53,200 nucleotides of DNA from an uncultured Lachnospiraceae bacterium (GTDB lineage Bacteria; Bacillota; Clostridia; Lachnospirales; Lachnospiraceae). The translations under genes and the position numbers were made by a program. Positions within the stretch are counted from its first letter, which is position 1; each line of letters begins with the position of its first letter. Positions 46,308 to 53,200 of the stretch are shown here, piece after piece. The stretch covers positions 1 to 53,200 of the forward strand of contig CAJUFQ010000026.1 in assembly GCA_910585625.1 (NCBI GenBank), given 5' to 3'. Below the pieces are notes generated by a model. The model had not been told where the DNA came from, did not search any database, and saw nothing but the letters and a program-made list of their open reading frames with translations.

Positions 46308-47996
46308 TCATGCCTCAAATCTCTTAAGGTTATCCTCATAAAATGTATCTTTATCCACCGGCCTCCCATAATAAAATCCTTGTATATAATCCGGCTCCAG
46401 CTTTCTGAGTTTCTGCAGTTCCTCCTCCGTCTCAATGCCCTCGAAGCAGACTTGCAACCCGACGCTGTGCGCCATATCCACGATATGCCCAATCAGGTTA
46501 TAATCAAAATCGTTGACGACCGCTTTTGCGGTGAACCCTCTGTCCAATTTTAGTAAGTTTACCTTAAGATTCTGCAGATATGCCAAAGAGGAATATCCTG
46601 TCCCGAAATCATCAAGAGCTATCTTGACCTCATTCTCGTTCAGCACATCCAAGAGCCGTTGGACGGAATCATCATAAGAAATCATGCCGCTCTCGGTAAA
46701 CTCAAACAAAACCGTAGACGGCTCTATCCCAAGTTCCTCAATGGAAGCCATGATTCCACTCACAACGTCTGATTTGCAGATTTGGATGAAAGACAGATTG
46801 ATATTAATCCGAAACCTCGGCATGACCTTTTGCCACTCCATAGTCTGACGCATCGCCGTGCGGTATACCCACTCCCCAACCGGGATAATCAGGCCGCTTT
46901 CCTCTAGGACAGGGATGAAAATACCTGGCGAAAGCATCCCATACTCTCTGGAAGAAAAACGCAAGAGGGCTTCCGCGCCTACTACCTGACCGCTCTTTAA
47001 GGATACGATGGGCTGATAGTACACTTCAAACCCCTCGAAACCATGGTTCACACTATAGCGGAGTTTTTCTTGTATCTTGATGGATTTTAGATATTCCTCA
47101 TAATCTTCCATACTGAAAATATAGGAACAATTCTTGCCGTTTTTCTTGGCAATGCCTAGGGCAAATTCCGAGTACGTACACAATTTCTCAAAATCCGCAT
47201 CGTCATAGCAGAATCCCACCACGCCGGCAGAAATCGTATAGAAATTCTGATATCCCTGCACCCTGCGCTGCTCCTCGATAAGAATCCTTGTCCTGTGGTA
47301 CTTCTTTCTTGCTTTCTGCTCGTCCACTTCGTCCAGCAGCATCACAAATTCATCGCCGTCTAAGCGGTAACAGTTATTTCCCTCTGCAACCTGTTTCATG
47401 CACTCGGCAATCATTTTCAGCACCACATCTCCGGTTTCCATCCCATACCGCTCATTGATTTCCTTGAAATTATCCACACCTATGCGGAGCAGGATACCTT
47501 TGCCCTGCTTTCCTTCTTTCTTCAGCCGCTCAAGGTCAAGCTGAAGCTGGCGTTCTGCAAAAAGCCCGGTTACATTGTCTGCCTTGCGCTTGCTGCCAAT
47601 CTCTGTTACCCTGCCTATCAGAAGCTTTGTCTCTTCTTCTTTCGTGCTGTCCTGAATCACCACGCCGCGGCAGCTAATCCAGACAATCTTGCCGTTCCTG
47701 TCGACCCAGCGGTATTCCAAATCATGCTCCTGGCTTTCGCCGCTCCTGAGCTGTGCGAGGTTCTCCGTCAGCCCCGGCATATCCTCTGGATAAATAATCT
47801 TCTCCAGCACCTCTCCCGCATTGGAAAAATGGTTGTCCGGCAAATCAAATTTTTCTAATGCTTTCTCTGAAATAATATATTCATCCTTATCTAAATCGAA
47901 CAGAAATAAATAGTCATCTGTACATCTTGCAAATACTCTCATGACATCTTCAAATTCTTCTTTTCCTACCAGATTAATCGATATTGTCTTTCCCAT
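46308..47996 (-). CDS. PAS-GGDEF-EAL cyclic-di-GMP protein
   Basis: 562 residues: a PAS-like sensor (about 15-130), GGDEF domain (about 140-300) and EAL domain (about 310-555). The cyclase motif is DGDEF in YRLDGDEF, with the first Gly replaced by Asp, so cyclase activity may be reduced or lost. The phosphodiesterase residues look intact: GAEALLR, INLS, FTESG, LDDFGTGYSS, LKLDRGF, EGIET and YIQGFYYGRP. Probably a c-di-GMP phosphodiesterase regulated by PAS. It is a single-gene transcript with its own promoter and terminator and no membrane segment. Confidence 0.93.
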   Translation of the reverse strand: MGKTISINLVGKEEFEDVMRVFARCTDDYLFLFDLDKDEYIISEKALEKFDLPDNHFSNAGEVLEKIIYPEDMPGLTENLAQLRSGESQEHDLEYRWVDRNGKIVWISCRGVVIQDSTKEEETKLLIGRVTEIGSKRKADNVTGLFAERQLQLDLERLKKEGKQGKGILLRIGVDNFKEINERYGMETGDVVLKMIAECMKQVAEGNNCYRLDGDEFVMLLDEVDEQKARKKYHRTRILIEEQRRVQGYQNFYTISAGVVGFCYDDADFEKLCTYSEFALGIAKKNGKNCSYIFSMEDYEEYLKSIKIQEKLRYSVNHGFEGFEVYYQPIVSLKSGQVVGAEALLRFSSREYGMLSPGIFIPVLEESGLIIPVGEWVYRTAMRQTMEWQKVMPRFRININLSFIQICKSDVVSGIMASIEELGIEPSTVLFEFTESGMISYDDSVQRLLDVLNENEVKIALDDFGTGYSSLAYLQNLKVNLLKLDRGFTAKAVVNDFDYNLIGHIVDMAHSVGLQVCFEGIETEEELQKLRKLEPDYIQGFYYGRPVDKDTFYEDNLKRFEA

Positions 47997-48059
47997 AAAT
48001 ACCCTTTCTCAGCTTTCCCTTCTCATATATGAGTCTTCCACGCTCCTATCTATAATATT

Positions 48060-48087
48060 ATTGTATCACTTTCCAAGAGTATTTCAA
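48060..48087 (-). promoter_or_regulatory. Promoter of the PAS-GGDEF-EAL gene
   Basis: Minus-strand TTGAAA at 48082-48087, a 16-base spacer, and TACAAT at 48060-48065, with the ATG about 65 bases downstream. Confidence 0.55.
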
Positions 48088-48157
48088 CAAAATATGCAAA
48101 ATTTCCATTTTATTTTCTATTTTTTGTGAATATTGCACAGGTAGCTTTTGCGGATTT

Positions 48158-48967
48158 CTATTTATGGTGGCTTCCATGATGATGGCCTTCATGCCCCCCA
48201 CTTTCTAAACTTTCACCCGCGTCCTGCCGGTCTGTTCCCCAGTAACTGTCCACGCCTTCCCGGACTCCTTCCTGCTGTGCTTCCCGGCAGCCGCCATGCC
48301 CATGCTCTATAAGCAATCCATGTATCTGCGCCATGCTCATATGCCGACACTCATCTAACGTCACCTCACTGTCATACTGGGACAGCTGCAGATATGCATT
48401 ATATTTTCCTACTGACATCCCATTGTCATGTGCCAGAGCCGCCGTTTCGATATCCGCGCTGACACTGTGGCATCTATGCCGGACACTGCCAGAATAATAA
48501 GCAACCCCGCTTTCTATTTCCTTCTCTTGGCTGTCCACTGCAGCCACTGTCAAGACCAGCTCTTCTTTCCCCGCCAGATAACGCCCCATGGCTTCGCTTT
48601 CCACAACGCAATCAATCGCTTCTGTATATCTTTTCCCTTTCAAAGACAATCCCCGTAGGATCTCCTCCCCTTCCGGGTTATAAGCCGTGGCAGACACTAC
48701 CCGTTCAAAACGGTTCAGGCCAAGCTCTATGGAAGGATTGATATCAATGCTCACATAAGACACCGGGGTCTGTGCCCACCAAAACCCTCCAATCCCTACT
48801 GTCAGAAGCAGCATAGCACAGGCTGCTGCAAAAGCCTTGAAAAATGCCCGGGACGGAATTGGGTTGATTATCGCGCCGCGTTTTTTTGCCAAATAATCTT
48901 TGGTAGATTCCTTCAATGCCGCATCCGCTTTAATTTTACCAAACGCATCCTGAATCTTATTGTCCAC
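48158..48967 (-). CDS. RsgI-like anti-sigma factor with a His-rich tail
   Basis: Membrane-spanning anti-sigma factor. A cytoplasmic N-terminal segment (about 1-40) holds the presumed sigma-binding part, followed by one transmembrane helix (about 45-66) and the RsgI-type outer domain with its hallmark VSIDINPSIELGLNRFERV. The C-terminus is Glu/His-rich and ends GGHEGHHHGSHHK; further His and Cys occur around RHRCHS, CRHMSM and HGHGGC. A GTG at 48976 is in frame, but 48967 (also GTG) has the better spacing from GGGAGG; either way the start overlaps the sigma gene. The tail suggests metal binding. Confidence 0.87.
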   Translation of the reverse strand: MDNKIQDAFGKIKADAALKESTKDYLAKKRGAIINPIPSRAFFKAFAAACAMLLLTVGIGGFWWAQTPVSYVSIDINPSIELGLNRFERVVSATAYNPEGEEILRGLSLKGKRYTEAIDCVVESEAMGRYLAGKEELVLTVAAVDSQEKEIESGVAYYSGSVRHRCHSVSADIETAALAHDNGMSVGKYNAYLQLSQYDSEVTLDECRHMSMAQIHGLLIEHGHGGCREAQQEGVREGVDSYWGTDRQDAGESLESGGHEGHHHGSHHK

Positions 48968-49442
48968 TCCATTCACCTCCCAGCTTCTCCTTTAACATTC
49001 CCCTACCCCTAGAAAGCAGAGAATACACCGTATTCTCTGCTTTCCCTAAAATCTTCCCTATTTCTGCCGCCGTGTATCCCTCATAATAACTCAGATATAT
49101 CACATCTTTATATTTTGCGGGAAGGGACAGAACCGCCTCAAAAACTTCCCGGTATTCTTCTGTGCTTTCCGCCTCTACCTCATCCAAAGCCTCCAGGGAG
49201 ACGACATTCTTATGGAAAAAGCTTTTCAGCAAATCTTTGCAGGCGTTGATTGATACACGAAGAAGCCAAGCCTTCTCATGCTCGCTGTCATGAAAAGGCT
49301 GGTCATATGTCATATACTTGAGGAAAACATTCTGAAACACATCTTCCGTATCTGCCTGGTTCTTCAGATGATAAAAGCAAATGCGCTGCACCATATCTGC
49401 GTATCGTTCCACTGCATGGTTCACTTCTGCTTCACTGCGCAT
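48957..49442 (-). CDS. ECF-type RNA polymerase sigma factor
   Basis: 161 residues with region 2 (about 10-75, NQADTEDVFQNVFLKYM) and region 4 (about 105-155, LSLPAKYKDVIYLSYYEGYTAAEIGKIL). No region 3, so an extracytoplasmic-function type. GGAGGAGGTG sits eight bases before its ATG. It overlaps the start of the anti-sigma gene and follows the Cys/His-rich protein gene by 22 bases, forming a sigma/anti-sigma pair. Confidence 0.93.
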   Translation of the reverse strand: MRSEAEVNHAVERYADMVQRICFYHLKNQADTEDVFQNVFLKYMTYDQPFHDSEHEKAWLLRVSINACKDLLKSFFHKNVVSLEALDEVEAESTEEYREVFEAVLSLPAKYKDVIYLSYYEGYTAAEIGKILGKAENTVYSLLSRGRGMLKEKLGGEWSGQ

Positions 49443-49464
49443 TTACGCATCACCTCCTCCAAGT

Positions 49465-50046
49465 TTACCATCCGTGATGGCCTCCTCCGTGATGGCCTCC
49501 TCCATGATGGCCTCCATAGCCTCCGCCATTTCCCGAACTGCTTCCGCTGCTACCGGAACCACCTTGGCCGCCAACCCAATATGGGCAGTCTTGTGTATGG
49601 CTGCCGTCTGTGTAGCCGCAGCCCTGACATCCATCCCAGTTCGGGCAGTCCGGCGTATGGTTTCCGTCCGTGTGGCCGCAGCCCTGGCTTCCGTCCCAGT
49701 ATGGGCAGTCCGGCGTATGGTTTCCGTCCGTGTGGCCGCAGCCCTGGCTTCCGTCCCAGTATGGGCAGTCCGGCGTATGGTTCCCATCTGTGTGCGGGCA
49801 GGCGCTGGTCTGAACCGCACCGGAATCCGGAACTGCCTGCTCCTGGCTTTGGCTTGTATCTGCGGAACTTCCTGCTGCCGGTAGTTCTGCTAAATCTTCC
49901 GTATCAGCTTCCCTGGATACGGTCGGGATTATACTCTCCTGCACGGGCGCAACGCTCTGCTCCACGAATTTCTCAGGTGTAATCACAACTGTGCCAAATG
50001 TTAAAGCCATCGCGCCGACCATGCCAAACATAGCTCCTCTTATCAT
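49465..50046 (-). CDS. Exported Cys/His-rich tandem-repeat protein, upstream of an ECF sigma factor
   Basis: 193 residues, no family recognised. A hydrophobic N-terminal signal or anchor (MIRGAMFGMVGAMALTFGTV) is followed by an acidic spacer of about 60 residues. Four 20-residue repeats span 83-162, of the form CGHTDGNHTPDCPYWDGSQG, each with two Cys, two His and a Trp; the third and fourth diverge slightly. The end is glycine/histidine repeats (GGHHGGGHHGGGHHGW). The ATG has AAGGAGG upstream. A -10 TATAAT lies at 50089-50094 on the minus strand, but no matching -35 was found. The composition suggests zinc, copper or nickel binding, or disulfide-based sensing, outside the membrane. Confidence 0.85.
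   Translation of the reverse strand: MIRGAMFGMVGAMALTFGTVVITPEKFVEQSVAPVQESIIPTVSREADTEDLAELPAAGSSADTSQSQEQAVPDSGAVQTSACPHTDGNHTPDCPYWDGSQGCGHTDGNHTPDCPYWDGSQGCGHTDGNHTPDCPNWDGCQGCGYTDGSHTQDCPYWVGGQGGSGSSGSSSGNGGGYGGHHGGGHHGGGHHGW
49561..49800 (-). repeat. Four 60-base tandem repeats within the Cys/His-rich gene
   Basis: Four adjacent 60-base units (49561-49620, 49621-49680, 49681-49740, 49741-49800). The two units at 49681-49800 are identical over at least 42 bases, and the 49621 unit differs by only a few. They encode the 20-residue repeats, so copy number could change without shifting the frame. Confidence 0.95.
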
Positions 50047-50129
50047 ACTCTATTTCCTCCTTATATCAACCATCTTTTTCCTGTTTCAATTATAACACGA
50101 TTGACAGAAGAAAATCCTTGCAAAAAAAT

Positions 50130-51125
50130 CTATTTTTCTTTTTTTAATAGCAATGATAATACTTTCGGCCTGGCACCTCTTTCATATTTAAAATTTAAGG
50201 CATGTCTGATAATCTCCGGAAGATAATATTTATCATTCTCTATTCTTAAATACCCTTCCTGTTTCATAACTTTTTCCTCCGTTTGAGAAAGATTAAACGT
50301 ATCATTATAGAATGGTAGGATTTTTTTATCCTCTGACGCATTTTCCAATCTATCAAAAATCGGGTCAAGCGCTTTGATTTCTTGTCTAATCTCACTTATT
50401 TTATCGTAAGAGCAATCTGATACGGCACTTTTTATTTCTGCTGGCATTAGAAAACGGTCATCATAAATAGTCTTTCCAATAGTTACAGTAGCTTTTTCCA
50501 AAAATCTAATTATATCACGGGCTTGTAATTGACCATTGAAATCTGATAATGCAGCTAAAATCCATCTAGAAGAATTTGCCTCATTAGATGTAGGTTTCCC
50601 CAATTTCACTCCCCACAATTTATGAAGCGAGCGATCCATTACTTCTCTCGGAGCCATTTCAATTCCTGCCTCTTCTTGGTAGAATCCCGGCACAGCCTGA
50701 TTGACCATCCAAATCACAAGTCTTAATGCCTCTGTACTAGACCATCTTAATTCCACAGGACTGTATAAAGAATTGAAATGCTCAAAATTAACTGTGATAG
50801 AATCCCGTACCATATCTTTTCTGAGAAAAACCATCATCCCTAGATTATGGTATCTTATTTTAATATCATTAATGACGTCACGACACAATGCCACTATGGC
50901 ATTCTTTTCAGTTTCTGATGTTATTGTCCGAGAAAAAATTTCTTCCAGTCCATCAATCAAAAACACCATTTTAAGCTCATTATTCTGCAAATCCTTATCC
51001 AATTCTCCCAACGACTGATAAATATTACTCAAAGAATCCAGAATCATTTTTTCCCAAACCCGTCTCCAGCCAAGTTGGTCATTGTCTTTTCTAACAAATT
51101 CTAACAATAAATCCCTATTATCCAA
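50130..51125 (-). pseudogene. C-terminal part of the frameshifted dual P-loop ATPase
   Basis: This frame contains the Walker B-like strand KMVFLIDGLEEIF near its start, followed by a helical region and a wHTH-like C-terminus (SQTEEKVMKQEGYLRIENDKYYLPEII). It lacks a P-loop of its own; that lies in the upstream frame. The TTG at 51125 has no ribosome site, and the same frame stays open further upstream, reading HELLESAINSYNQYHL before it, so this is a continuation and not an independent gene. Joining the frames by restoring one base gives about 889 residues. The gene may be inactive, or the missing base may be a sequencing error. Confidence 0.85.
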
Positions 51126-51187
51126 ATATACGGCATTCTTAATCTTTCCTCTTAAGTGGTATTGATTATAGCTATTGATAGCACTTT

Positions 51188-52768
51188 CTAATAATTCATG
51201 GAAGCCCCCACATTACCGGATGCAAGCAAGGGAATCAACAAATCGGGTTGCTTTTCATCCCCATTTTCTGTCCCAGAATTGTTACTCATCCCCGCTAAAA
51301 ATTTGTCCCAATATTTATTTCTTACGATTTCCCAATATAAAAACGTTTTTCCTGAACCTTTGGCTCCCATTATCACTGTATTAGGAACAATATTTTTATA
51401 TTTCTTAATCAAATTTTGTATTGATTCAGTCATTAGTACTTTAAGTGCGCCATTTCCTTCAGCCGTAATCTGATTTTCAGCATAAATGTGAATAGACCTT
51501 ATAATTTCATCCCTTGATGTAATTTTTTCATTACCCGAAACTTCATTCTTTCTGACATAAGTATTTTCAACAATCTCAAGTATATTCTTATAAAAATCCC
51601 TTCCATTTAAACTCTTCATAATCTTCTGCATGGAATCCAAATGCACAAGCTCACTCGCAAAAGGGAGTTGAGTTATAATATCATCCGTTATAGAAAGATT
51701 ATCATCTGTCGCACACTTATCATAAATTGCAATCATTTCGCTAATCATATCCGCAGTATCTACATTCTCTTTCACCATCGTCAAAAAAATCTCAGGAATT
51801 TGCGTCTCTCCATTTAACGGCAATCCTTTACTTAACTGACTCAACAAAATTTTTGTCCCTTCTATAGACTGATACGAAGTTGATGTCACTAAAAATTTTT
51901 TCACCCTGGGATCAAACAATAAAGGTGCTGAAAATTCACTTAAACCTGCCCGTAAATCAACTAAAACATAATCAGCATTCACTTTTTCTCCCAACTTTGA
52001 CAATACCTCTGCTAAAATATATTTTTTATCAAAACTCAACGCCAAGCTTTCAGGACTTGAATACATATCCAATAATTGCTCTATATATCTGTAAGTCGGT
52101 AAAACAATATGTTCAACAATACTTTTTTCTGTTTCTATTTTAATTGTCAATTCGGAAATCTTCTCAGCAATTAAATCAATAATTTTTTGAACATCATCAT
52201 TCTCTTGTGTAATTTCCAAAAGATCCAAAAAACTAAATGCAGACTCTTCTTCGTTACTCGTTAACCAGGTAATACCTGGCGCCTCTATATCCGCGTCCAC
52301 AATCAGGAGTTTCTTAGAAGTTTTTAAATCTTTAAGCGCAGACCATGCTTTGACAAATGCGAGCAAGGATAACGTTCGTCCCACTCCGCCTTTATAAGAA
52401 TGAAAGGCCAAAACAGGCACCCCAGGCAATTCCGTTTCAATCAATTTATCATAATATGCAGATTGCTGATACAACACGTTTTTAAACAAGGGGATGGCTG
52501 TGTGAACTTCTGTTGTATCATTGTCTTCTTCGTAACTTACATCTAAAAACTTATCTGACAGATCAAAACATATGCGATTATTTTTACTGTCATAATTTTC
52601 AGTAAATATAACTCTCAATGTATTTTTTACAGCTATCTGTGTTATACTTGACGAATGATGAATTATGATTTCCTTAAAATATATTTCAAAATCAAGAATC
52701 GCATCTCCCCACATATTTTTATTTAACAGGAGTTTCCTTTCAACATCTTTCCATGTATATAACAGCAT
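51188..52768 (-). pseudogene. N-terminal part of the frameshifted KGGVGR-type / P-loop ATPase
   Basis: Residues 1-120 are an unrecognised N-terminal domain. Then comes a ParA/MinD-like ATPase with deviant Walker A HSYKGGVGRT (about 126-132) and VDADIEAPG, and a DLRAGLSEFS switch-like motif. This matches what is called the KGGVGR-motif variant ATPase group (name from memory). A second P-loop GAKGSGKT is at about 468-475, just before the frame ends in ASMNY. A GTG at 52798 is in frame, but the ATG at 52768 follows the upstream gene's stop by a few bases with AGAAGG upstream, suggesting coupling. AT-rich compared with the rest of the window. Confidence 0.85.
51205..51209 (-). other. Single-base frameshift site in a C5/G5 run
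   Basis: On the minus strand the run reads GTG GGG GCT and soon reaches TAG. One extra G would give GTG GGG GGC TTC CAT GAA and continue without a stop into the 50130-51125 frame. The restored length is an exact multiple of three. Confidence 0.85.
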
Positions 52769-52773
52769 CTGCT

Positions 52774-53136
52774 TCACATCCCTTCTGCAATCCAACACGC
52801 AATGCTATTCAAAGTCTCTTCCAACTTTTTTTCTTTCCCTTGCTCCCCTTCTTGCAACCGAATACCATATCGGTATAATTGATGATAAGTTTCTGATGAT
52901 GCGGAATCTCTATGAACCGTTTTCAACTGTACAAACTTAAAATTTCCCTGTTGCCCCAACTCTTTTAACATCTTTTCCAAATTATGTGACTTCAGAATCT
53001 CTTTTTTCTTATTATCTTCACTTTCTAATATCCTTTTAGGATTTTCTTCATGCCATCTATCCAACAACAAATATTTCAGGCCACACTCAACACTATATGC
53101 CAACAACAGCCTCCTGCCAATAACATCAGAATTCAC
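52774..53136 (-). CDS. HEPN-like small helical protein, start uncertain
   Basis: About 120 residues, largely helical. RRLLLAYSVECGLKYLLLDRW followed by KSHNLEKMLKELG resembles the first helices of HEPN domains (the usual pattern is AVE.ALKALL then GHDLEKL). The HEPN RNase motif R-x4-6-H is not present in canonical spacing (an R and H are nine apart in HRDSASSETYH), so RNase activity is doubtful. The GTG at 53136 is the only usual start, yet the open frame continues upstream with plausible protein (YAITSLRKFTHV) to a stop at 53191; the gene could use an unusual start or be damaged. Its end overlaps the ATPase gene region. Confidence 0.6.
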   Translation of the reverse strand: MNSDVIGRRLLLAYSVECGLKYLLLDRWHEENPKRILESEDNKKKEILKSHNLEKMLKELGQQGNFKFVQLKTVHRDSASSETYHQLYRYGIRLQEGEQGKEKKLEETLNSIACWIAEGM

Positions 53137-53200
53137 ATGGGTAAATTTCCGTAAGGATGTTATTGCATAGACTAAAATATAATGATGTGATTATGTAGAC

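Noticed and set aside
49561..49800. Regular 60-base repeats that could suggest a CRISPR array
   Set aside because: The units are adjacent with no variable spacers and encode a continuous protein repeat.
51200..51220. Programmed -1 frameshift at the G5 run
   Set aside because: The run does not form a classic X XXY YYZ slippery heptamer; a lost base is simpler, so I kept slippage only as an alternative.

Overview
The window looks like a chromosomal segment of an anaerobic, Gram-positive gut Clostridia, most likely Lachnospiraceae. This rests on the rho-rpmE-DUF1385-prmC-prfA cluster, a class III anaerobic ribonucleotide reductase, a zinc-type L31, a DUF4364 regulator, an ACT/PFL-family pair, an RsgI-like anti-sigma factor and protein sequences of that flavour. 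Species cannot be fixed by reading alone. Most genes are on the minus strand.

Region by region. (1) 1-1436: the 3' part of a large serine recombinase, the edge of an integrated mobile element lying just beyond the prfA terminator. (2) 1691-6859 (minus): translation and termination cluster rho, rpmE, DUF1385 membrane protein, prmC, prfA. (3) 7078-9747 (plus): malic enzyme, a radical SAM protein overlapping it, and a DUF4364 regulator. (4) 9849-15651 (minus): zinc-ribbon/HTH protein, flavin reductase, tail-anchored coiled-coil protein, ung, hisF, hisH and a strongly acidic/lysine-rich membrane protein. (5) 15786-26203 (minus): a tightly packed series ridA, pepP-like, polA, a dephospho-CoA kinase fused to an FtsA-like actin fold, walJ-like, ACT protein, PFL/DUF711 protein. 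(6) 26364-26447: tRNA-Leu(CAA) with its own promoter and terminator. (7) 26625-28998 (minus): TrmB-type regulator, diaminopimelate decarboxylase and a small unknown protein, with a palindromic operator candidate upstream. (8) 29208-33030: two tandem paralogous chemoreceptors with matching promoters. (9) 33214-39210: nrdG, nrdD, a lone receiver and a 7TM hybrid histidine kinase. (10) 39361-44311: a heterodimeric ABC exporter and a HAD phosphatase. (11) 44641-46176 (plus): siroheme nitrite/sulfite reductase with a long leader. (12) 46308-47996: PAS-GGDEF-EAL protein. (13) 48158-50046 (minus): an apparent operon of a secreted Cys/His-rich repeat protein, an ECF sigma factor and an RsgI-like anti-sigma factor with a His-rich tail. 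(14) 50130-53200 (minus): an AT-rich block, cut by the window edge, with a HEPN-like helical protein and a large two-P-loop ATPase (KGGVGR type) broken by one missing base in a C5/G5 run.

The best candidates for undescribed biology are the sigma/anti-sigma/Cys-His repeat operon (possible metal or redox sensing), the AT-rich HEPN-like plus dual-ATPase module (conflict or defence-like), and the CoaE-FtsA-like fusion protein encoded directly after polA. All functional statements are from reading the sequence; no searches were run.
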